Shown here piece by piece: positions 7,067-12,454 of a stretch of 12,454 nucleotides of DNA. Made by a program: the position numbers and the translations under genes. Source of the stretch: FW021-bin31 sp964422465 (lineage in GTDB: Bacteria > Bacteroidota > Bacteroidia > Chitinophagales > Chitinophagaceae); NCBI GenBank assembly GCA_964422465.1, contig CAYRBD010000094.1, forward strand, positions 1-12,454, in the 5' to 3' direction. The notes beneath the pieces were generated by a model, which did not search any database, was not told the origin of the DNA, and worked only from the letters and a program-made list of their open reading frames with translations. Numbering within the stretch: the stretch's first letter is position 1; every line of letters begins with the position of its first letter.

Positions 7067-8257
7067 ATGGAATTAGCCGAACGCGTCAATCGCATTGCAG
7101 AATCCCAAACCCTGCTCATGTCTCGTCTCGCAAGGGAACTAAAAGCTGAAGGGAAGGATGTCATAAGCCTTAGCCTGGGAGAACCGGACTTTGATACACC
7201 TGACCACATACGGGAAGCTGCCAAAAAAGCAATAGATGACGGTTATACCCATTATACGCCTGTTCCCGGATACAAGGAGTTGCTGGAAGCCATCAGTAAA
7301 AAATTAAAAAGGGACAACGGGCTGGATTATGATCCTGCTCAGATTGTCACCTCTACCGGCGCAAAGCACAGCCTGATCAACGCGATCATGTGTACAGTAA
7401 ACCCGGGCGATGAAGTCCTCATTCCTACGCCCTATTGGGTTACTTATTCCGAACAGGTAAAATTTGTCCAGGGAAAGGTGGTAACCATAAAAGGGAAAGC
7501 AGAGAATGACTATAAAATTACGCCGGAACAATTGGAAGCAGCAATCACTCCCAAGACCAAATTATTCATGTTTTCATCTCCCTGCAATCCTTCCGGTTCC
7601 GTTTATACCAAAGCAGAACTGGCAGGATTAAAGGACGTTTTCGAAAAGCATCCGAATATCTGGATTATATCGGACGAAATTTACGAGTACATCAATTACA
7701 CCGGCAAGCATGAAAGTATTGCTCAGTTTGATTCCATAAAAGACCAGGTTATTTTGGTAAATGGATTAAGTAAAGGTTATGCCATGACCGGCTGGCGACT
7801 GGGATATATTGCAGCTCCCCTGCCCCTGGCCAAGGCCATTGGAAAAATTCAGGGCCAGTTCACTTCCGGCACCTGCTCCATCACCCAAAGGGCGGCTATT
7901 TACGCACTCGAATCGGACACACAGGCCACCAAAGACATGGTTGAACAATTTCGTAAAAGGAGAACTTTTATCCTGGACGCTATTCGTCAAATACCAGACA
8001 TCAAAGTTCATGATCCTCAGGGCGCCTTTTACATATTCCCTGACGTGAGCGCCTATTTTGGTAAAAGCTACGAAGGAGGAAAGATCAATAATGCAGATGA
8101 TCTGTCCATGTACCTGCTTCAAGAGGGATTGGTGGCTACCGTAACAGGCACTGCTTTTGGAGAACCTGATTGTATCCGGATGTCTTATGCTGCTTCTGTT
8201 GAAAATATTAAAGTAGCCCTGGATCGGATTAAAAAAGCCCTCGCAGCTTTAAAATAA
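7067..8257 (+). CDS. aspC: Pyridoxal phosphate-dependent aspartate aminotransferase (class I/II, subgroup Ib-like)
   Basis: The 396-residue product belongs to fold-type I aminotransferases and likely exchanges amino groups between aspartate and 2-oxoglutarate in the cytosol. The subgroup Ib opening SLGEPDFDTP is present, together with CNPSG containing Asn174, SDEIY with Asp203 and Tyr206, the cofactor lysine Lys236 in LSKGYAMTGWRLGY, and Arg371 in CIRMSYA, which would bind the substrate alpha-carboxylate. Length is normal for the subgroup. An in-frame TTG at 7046 would add seven residues but lies inside the -7 promoter box, so I use the ATG. pyrD follows 36 bases later, probably on the same transcript; aspartate is a pyrimidine precursor, which fits this pairing. 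Related enzymes may accept other amino acids, so the exact substrate is inferred, and the gene symbol is by analogy. Confidence 0.9.
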   Translation: MELAERVNRIAESQTLLMSRLARELKAEGKDVISLSLGEPDFDTPDHIREAAKKAIDDGYTHYTPVPGYKELLEAISKKLKRDNGLDYDPAQIVTSTGAKHSLINAIMCTVNPGDEVLIPTPYWVTYSEQVKFVQGKVVTIKGKAENDYKITPEQLEAAITPKTKLFMFSSPCNPSGSVYTKAELAGLKDVFEKHPNIWIISDEIYEYINYTGKHESIAQFDSIKDQVILVNGLSKGYAMTGWRLGYIAAPLPLAKAIGKIQGQFTSGTCSITQRAAIYALESDTQATKDMVEQFRKRRTFILDAIRQIPDIKVHDPQGAFYIFPDVSAYFGKSYEGGKINNADDLSMYLLQEGLVATVTGTAFGEPDCIRMSYAASVENIKVALDRIKKALAALK

Positions 8258-8293
8258 GTTATTTCTATTATAGGCCAAATTAGGTTTTTATAA

Positions 8294-9331
8294 ATGTACG
8301 CCCTGATCAAAAAGGTTCTTTTCTTATGGCCTGCTGAAGAGGCTCATCATCTCACCATGCGGTTGCTGAAAACAATTACAAAATTACCGGCTGGTAAACA
8401 GATTCTAAGAAAACGCTTTTGCTACGCTCGCCCTTCCCTGGAAAAAGAATTATGGGGAATTACTTTCCCCAACCCGGTAGGTCTCGCAGCCGGTTTTGAT
8501 AAGGATGCCCGTTATACCGACATTTTGGAATGCCTTGGGTTTGGCTTCATAGAAATTGGAACGGTTACGCCCAAATCACAACCGGGTAACGATAAACCGC
8601 GATTATTCCGGTTGCCGGAAGACCAGGCGTTGATCAACAGGATGGGCTTCAACAATGAGGGAGCCCAGGCGGCTGCCGAAAGATTAAAAAAACGAAAAGG
8701 CAAAGTAATTATTGGTGGAAACATTGGTAAAAATAAAACCACTCCCAATGAAAAAGCGATTGAAGATTACGAAAAAGCATTCTGGGCTTTAAAGAGCGTG
8801 GTAGATTATTTTGTGGTTAATGTCAGTTCTCCCAATACCCCGGGATTGCGCAGCCTCCAGGAAAAAGATCCTTTACAGGAACTTCTAACCCTGCTTCAAA
8901 AACTAAATAATGCCCAATCAAAGCCCAAGCCCCTGCTGCTGAAAATTGCTCCCGACTTAACCAACAAGCAGCTTGATGACATTGTGGATATTGTCCAAAA
9001 AACGCAAATCAGCGGTTTGATTGCCACAAATACCACCATAAGCCGCTCTGGCCTGACGACTGACGCAGACGAAGTTAAGGCCTTTGGAAGCGGCGGACTT
9101 AGCGGAAGCCCTCTGAAAGAAAGAAGTACAGAAGTAATCCATTACTTACATAAAAAAACAAAGGGCGCGATACCTATTATAGCATCAGGCGGAATTTTCA
9201 CAGCCGAAGACGCTAAAGAAAAACTGAAAGCTGGCGCCTCCCTTGTACAGGTCTATACCGGATTTATTTATGAAGGACCGGGGATTGTAAAAAAGATATG
9301 TAAAGGGTTAGAGAAAGGACTATTCAAATAA
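8294..9331 (+). CDS. pyrD: Dihydroorotate dehydrogenase (quinone), class 2
   Basis: The 345-residue flavoenzyme oxidises dihydroorotate to orotate in pyrimidine synthesis and passes electrons to the quinone pool at the inner face of the membrane. The N-terminal amphipathic helix typical of class 2 enzymes is present (MYALIKKVLFLWPAEEAHH). It is followed by NPVGLAAGFDKD, a segment for FMN binding (GTVTPKSQPGNDKPRLFRLP), GNIGKNKTT, and VNVSSPNTPGLRSLQ. In that last motif Ser179 matches the catalytic Ser of class 2 enzymes; class 1 has Cys there. The C-terminal SGGIFTAEDA and VQVYTGFIYEGP segments close the barrel. The gene lies 36 bases after the aminotransferase gene without a convincing promoter between them. 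Its last 12 bases overlap the end of the convergent chloride-transporter gene. It appears intact. Confidence 0.97.
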   Translation: MYALIKKVLFLWPAEEAHHLTMRLLKTITKLPAGKQILRKRFCYARPSLEKELWGITFPNPVGLAAGFDKDARYTDILECLGFGFIEIGTVTPKSQPGNDKPRLFRLPEDQALINRMGFNNEGAQAAAERLKKRKGKVIIGGNIGKNKTTPNEKAIEDYEKAFWALKSVVDYFVVNVSSPNTPGLRSLQEKDPLQELLTLLQKLNNAQSKPKPLLLKIAPDLTNKQLDDIVDIVQKTQISGLIATNTTISRSGLTTDADEVKAFGSGGLSGSPLKERSTEVIHYLHKKTKGAIPIIASGGIFTAEDAKEKLKAGASLVQVYTGFIYEGPGIVKKICKGLEKGLFK

Positions 9332-10618
9332 CAGTTCTTTTTCTTTCCCTACCTGCGCTGCAATCATCGGTGCTTTGGGAGCAAGGAAAAAACTGGTAAC
9401 GCCGGCAAAAAGGATGGGGACAATCAAGGTATAGCCTGTTAAAGTAGCCACCAATAAAATACTACTCAGAAGGGTTCTGGTAACACAGGCGTTTACTGCA
9501 GCCATGCAACAAACAATAGCCAGCCCCAGATTTTGTTCGGGATAGATTTTAAAAAGGATCATCCCCAGGGTAGCCCCAATAAAGAATATAGGAACGATAA
9601 ATCCTCCACGCCATCCGGAGGTAACACAGAGGGTCATACTAAATATTTTTACTAAAATAATAGCAATCAGTATCCAGAGTGTCCAGGATCCGTGTAGAAG
9701 TTGAACCACTTCAAAATGAGAAAAATAACGGGTAATAGGTAATTTCCAACCCAGAATCCCCAAAATAATACCGCTTAAAGTAGTCTGGATGTAAAAAGGA
9801 AGCCGTGCTTTTTTAAATGTCTTCTCCAGCGACCGGAAAGACCAGATAATGAGCCAGCCCACTAAAGCTCCGATAATCCCATATCCGATTGCCCATATAA
9901 TATCGATAACTCCTTTATCCACATAAAAATCAAAGGGTAATTTCCATACCGGGGTAATCCCTAATCCGGTGATAAGTTGAAAAACAATATAAGCGGTACC
10001 CGCGGCAACAAATGAAGGAATAAGCGCCCGGTAATATTGTGTTACATGCTTGTGATGCATGATTTCCAATGCAAATAGACTTCCTCCCAATGGGGATCCA
10101 AACATAGTCGTAAATCCCATAGCCATCCCTGCGATACTCATCGAGCGGTGTTCATTACCTTTTAATCCAAGTCGCTTAGCCAGCCAGGAACCAATAGAAC
10201 CATTCACCTGTACCATTGGCGCCTCTGGTCCGGCATTGCTCCCAATTCCTATGCCCAGTGCAGAGGTAATGATCATGGTAAGGTTATTATGCGTATCCAG
10301 CCGTCCACCGTTGAACCGGACATTATTCACGACAATATCCAATTCTCCGGGGTCTCCCCAAAAATAAATGATCAGTCCAATTAAAAGTCCGCCGCCGCCC
10401 ATTATGGCAATAACCTGCCACCCTTCCAGGAAATTGTGTGTAAACTCCATTAAAAAGGCAATCAGAAGCCAATAAAGTCCGGTTACTATACCGCCTAAAA
10501 CCCCGAGAAACACCCAGGTAAAAAAAGACTTCGTAAATACAAATGGGTTCAGCGTCAGGGGCGCATTAATTTGGTTGCGAAGCTGAATCCATCGGCGTCT
10601 GCGCGAAAATTCGGACAT
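9320..10618 (-). CDS. ClC-family chloride channel or transporter
   Basis: The 432-residue membrane protein has the ClC fold signatures: GPEAPMVQVNG (130-140), matching the GREGP motif with the gating glutamate Glu132; the helix AGMAMGFTTMFGSPLGGSLFALE (163-185); and GGFIVP (338-343), matching GxFxP. Other positions differ from E. coli ClcA by hand alignment. The GSGIP selectivity motif is not seen: the corresponding region has only GDPGELD and NGGRLD. The residue at the internal proton glutamate (Glu203) looks like Ile186, and the C-terminal pore tyrosine is not apparent. It is therefore a divergent ClC branch, and ion, direction and coupling cannot be told. No CBS domains follow. The 3' end overlaps pyrD by 12 bases on the other strand. 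Confidence 0.88.
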   Translation of the reverse strand: MSEFSRRRRWIQLRNQINAPLTLNPFVFTKSFFTWVFLGVLGGIVTGLYWLLIAFLMEFTHNFLEGWQVIAIMGGGGLLIGLIIYFWGDPGELDIVVNNVRFNGGRLDTHNNLTMIITSALGIGIGSNAGPEAPMVQVNGSIGSWLAKRLGLKGNEHRSMSIAGMAMGFTTMFGSPLGGSLFALEIMHHKHVTQYYRALIPSFVAAGTAYIVFQLITGLGITPVWKLPFDFYVDKGVIDIIWAIGYGIIGALVGWLIIWSFRSLEKTFKKARLPFYIQTTLSGIILGILGWKLPITRYFSHFEVVQLLHGSWTLWILIAIILVKIFSMTLCVTSGWRGGFIVPIFFIGATLGMILFKIYPEQNLGLAIVCCMAAVNACVTRTLLSSILLVATLTGYTLIVPILFAGVTSFFLAPKAPMIAAQVGKEKELLFE

Positions 10619-10672
10619 AAAAAACTACGGTATATATTAACTTTTAAAAATATTCATTGGGCCTAAGCGGTG

Positions 10673-10680
10673 CAAAGGTA
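10673..10680 (-). promoter_or_regulatory. -7 box of the ClC gene promoter
   Basis: The minus strand reads TACCTTTG, a perfect TAnnTTTG element, about 55 bases before the ClC ATG. No TTTG stands at the usual 19-base distance; the closest TTG lies 24 bases upstream, so the upstream box is weak or missing. Confidence 0.55.
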
Positions 10681-10716
10681 CATGAACGAATGGAATAATT
10701 ATAGCAATAGCCAAAA

Positions 10717-10747
10717 ATTGATTTACCTGGGGAATATCCTATATTTG
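10717..10747 (+). promoter_or_regulatory. Bacteroidota-type promoter of the threonine dehydrogenase gene
   Basis: ATTG (10717-10720), a 19-base spacer and TATATTTG (10740-10747) match the Bacteroidota consensus. Transcription would start near 10752, about 20 bases before the ATG at 10772. This argues against the longer frame that opens at 10670, since its first codons lie upstream of and across the promoter. Confidence 0.8.
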
Positions 10748-10771
10748 CGCCCTCAAAACCCAACGATAGCC

Positions 10772-11722
10772 ATGAGGAGTCGCAAAGAAAGAATACTGAT
10801 CATTGGCGCCTGTGGTCAGATAGGCGTAGAACTAACACTCACCCTGCGCAAGATGTACGGCGCGGAAAACGTCATTGCTTCCGACCTGCGTAGCGAGCAT
10901 CCCCTCCTAAGAGGCACTGGTCCGTATGTTACTCTGGACGTAATGAATAAGGAAATGCTACACGTGCTTATTATCCGGCATAACATTACCCAGGTTTACC
11001 ACATGGCCGCTATTCTCTCCGCCACGGGCGAGAAAAATCCGGAACTGGCCTGGCACATTAACATGCAAAGCCTGCTTCATGTCCTTGAGGTAGCAAAGGA
11101 AGAAAGCCTGCAAAAGGTCTATTGGCCAAGTTCCATCGCCGTTTTCGGAGTAAACTCCCCTAAAACAAATACACCGCAGCACACCATCATCGAGCCCTCC
11201 ACCGTATATGGCATTAGTAAAAACGCCGGGGAACGCTGGTGTGAATATTATCATAAACATTATCAGGTAGATGTCAGAAGTGTTCGCTATCCCGGCCTGA
11301 TCAGTTACAAATCTTCACCGGGCGGGGGAACAACTGATTATGCCATAGAAATGTATAAAGATGCCGTGGAAGAAAGCGCTTATGTCAGCTATATTGCAGA
11401 AAATACCTATCTCCCCATGATGTACATGCCGGATGCCATTCGTGCCACAATTGAACTAATGGAAGCGGATGCCGGCAAAATAAAATTACATTCCTCTTAT
11501 AACCTATCAGCATTAAGTTTCTCCCCAAAGGAAATAGCTGCAGAAATAAGAAAGCACATTCCTGATTTCACCATCTCCTACGAACCAGACTACAGGCAGG
11601 AAATAGCCAACTCCTGGCCGGCCAGTATAGATGACAGTCAGGCCCGAAGCGATTGGGGATGGAAACACCAATACGATCTGGAAGCAATGACCAATGACAT
11701 GCTTAAAAATCTTAAAAAATAA
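10772..11722 (+). CDS. L-threonine 3-dehydrogenase, SDR type (NAD-dependent epimerase/dehydratase family)
   Basis: The 316-residue protein has an N-terminal Rossmann fold with GACGQIG (12-18) binding NAD, Ser120/Ser121 in the WPSS strand, and the catalytic pair Tyr146 and Lys150 in YGISK. The segment PGGGTTDYA (183-191) with the following EMYKDAV helix marks the SDR-type threonine dehydrogenases known from Flavobacterium frigidimaris and animals. It separates them from sugar-nucleotide epimerases, which share the rest of the fold. The reaction is oxidation of L-threonine to 2-amino-3-ketobutyrate, normally split by the ligase Kbl; no kbl gene is in the window. The start is the ATG that follows a good promoter. 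The gene is divergent from the ClC gene and convergent with the PBP4 gene, 18 bases away. The symbol tdh is often used but names an unrelated zinc enzyme in E. coli, so I leave it blank. Confidence 0.9.
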   Translation: MRSRKERILIIGACGQIGVELTLTLRKMYGAENVIASDLRSEHPLLRGTGPYVTLDVMNKEMLHVLIIRHNITQVYHMAAILSATGEKNPELAWHINMQSLLHVLEVAKEESLQKVYWPSSIAVFGVNSPKTNTPQHTIIEPSTVYGISKNAGERWCEYYHKHYQVDVRSVRYPGLISYKSSPGGGTTDYAIEMYKDAVEESAYVSYIAENTYLPMMYMPDAIRATIELMEADAGKIKLHSSYNLSALSFSPKEIAAEIRKHIPDFTISYEPDYRQEIANSWPASIDDSQARSDWGWKHQYDLEAMTNDMLKNLKK

Positions 11723-11740
11723 GTTAACAGACCAAATTGA

Positions 11741-12454
11741 TTAATACTTTTCCCAAATTGCACGCAGGAAATCCTCCATCGCTTTTCTTCCTAAGTTTAA
11801 GGGAGTAGGCAGGTGGTTGATCATAATACTAAAAAAGTAGGTATGTCCCTTTCGGGTTTTAAGAACACCGCTAAGCGTTACATCATTGCTTAAAGAGCCC
11901 GTTTTGGCATGGATAGCCTCCCGCATATCCAGATACAAATTACTCAGGGTTCCTTTCCCTCCAGAAGGCAAGAGTGCATTAAGCCGGTCTGTTCCATAGT
12001 CCTCATAAAGATGCCTGAGAACAGTAACCATATCTGCGGGAGAAAATAAATTGTATCGTGAAAGCCCGGAACCATCTACCCAATGCGGCTTGTCCGGAAG
12101 ATCATTCAAATCATGCTTCAGAACATATCTAATCACCCTTGAGGTTTTAATTTCTCCAAATAACCTCATAGACACCATCGCATCCGTTTGCTCTGCATAA
12201 AAATTATCGCTGCGATACATCATGTTCTTAAACAAACTGTCTATGGGTACATTAGCCACCGTTTTCCATTCCCCCGCCGGTAAATGAAGTTCAGAATGAT
12301 AAATGGTCTTATGCAGGGTATCTGCCAACAAAGAGAAAAGGAGTTTTTCCCCAAAGGTCATAAATGGGACTTCCTGCACCCTTCTGGTAGCATGTGTTCC
12401 AATATTATAATGAAATAAATTGTGGAGTCTTTCTCTCTTTACCTTAAAGGTATA
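11741..12454 (-). CDS. dacB: D-alanyl-D-alanine carboxypeptidase/endopeptidase (PBP4, peptidase S13), C-terminal part
   Basis: The frame stays open to the window edge, so the N-terminal part is missing; 237 residues are visible. Two of the three penicillin-binding motifs of the S13 family are present: SDN in YRSDNFYAE (12203-12211) and KTG in HAKTGSLSND (11897-11905). Between them is VDGSGLSRYNLFSP, typical of PBP4/DacB. The SxxK motif with the active serine, and the signal peptide, would lie outside. Such enzymes act in the periplasm, trimming the terminal D-Ala of peptidoglycan stems or cutting cross-links. No ATG near the window edge makes a sensible start: the GTG at 12379 is followed upstream by open coding sequence (HNLFHYNIGTHATRR). 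The visible part shows no damage. Confidence 0.9.
   Translation of the reverse strand, partial: YTFKVKRERLHNLFHYNIGTHATRRVQEVPFMTFGEKLLFSLLADTLHKTIYHSELHLPAGEWKTVANVPIDSLFKNMMYRSDNFYAEQTDAMVSMRLFGEIKTSRVIRYVLKHDLNDLPDKPHWVDGSGLSRYNLFSPADMVTVLRHLYEDYGTDRLNALLPSGGKGTLSNLYLDMREAIHAKTGSLSNDVTLSGVLKTRKGHTYFFSIMINHLPTPLNLGRKAMEDFLRAIWEKY

Noticed and set aside
8258..8293. Separate promoter for pyrD (TAGGTTTT at 8281-8288).
   Set aside because: The last base of the box does not match and no TTG lies at the correct distance upstream; co-transcription with the aminotransferase is simpler.
1..12454. CRISPR array, tRNA, rRNA, insertion sequence or phage genes.
   Set aside because: I saw no regularly spaced repeats, no tRNA-like cloverleaf, and no transposase, integrase or phage structural motif in the window.

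Overview
The window reads as chromosomal DNA of a member of the Bacteroidota, most likely a Chitinophagaceae-like soil or environmental bacterium. Three things support this. Several genes have promoters of the Bacteroidota type (TTTG, a spacer of about 19 bases, then TAnnTTTG). Most genes lack a clear Shine-Dalgarno sequence and have very short leaders. The threonine dehydrogenase is of the short-chain (SDR) type. The family-level guess is inference from general gene character, not from a marker gene.

Layout: bases 1-1582 hold the end of a complex I (nuo) operon, with the tail of nuoM overlapping a complete nuoN. Bases 1583-2393 form an 811-base gap with no intact gene. It contains a decayed C-terminal piece of a PIN-domain toxin and a second reading frame broken by a stop codon. 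Bases 2394-5204 (minus) encode a secreted clan GH-D/GH36-like glycoside hydrolase, and upstream of it on the same strand is prfC (peptide release factor 3). prfC is divergent from an aspartate-type aminotransferase gene, and two well-formed promoters lie back to back between them. The aminotransferase is followed after 36 bases by pyrD (quinone-linked dihydroorotate dehydrogenase). The 3' end of pyrD overlaps by 12 bases the convergent gene of a ClC-family chloride transporter. A second divergent promoter region separates that gene from an SDR-type L-threonine 3-dehydrogenase. The window ends inside a PBP4-type D-alanyl-D-alanine carboxypeptidase gene on the minus strand, whose N-terminal half lies outside.

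Functionally these are mostly housekeeping genes: respiration (NuoM/N), translation termination (PrfC), aspartate and pyrimidine metabolism (aminotransferase plus PyrD, where aspartate is a pyrimidine precursor and PyrD feeds electrons to the quinone pool), threonine catabolism and peptidoglycan remodelling. The least conserved parts are the GH gene, which has no SusC/SusD partner here, and the decayed toxin region beside it.

I found no convincing new multi-gene system. The most useful observations are the toxin relic, the promoter pairs that fix two start codons, and apparent substitutions at key positions of the ClC protein.
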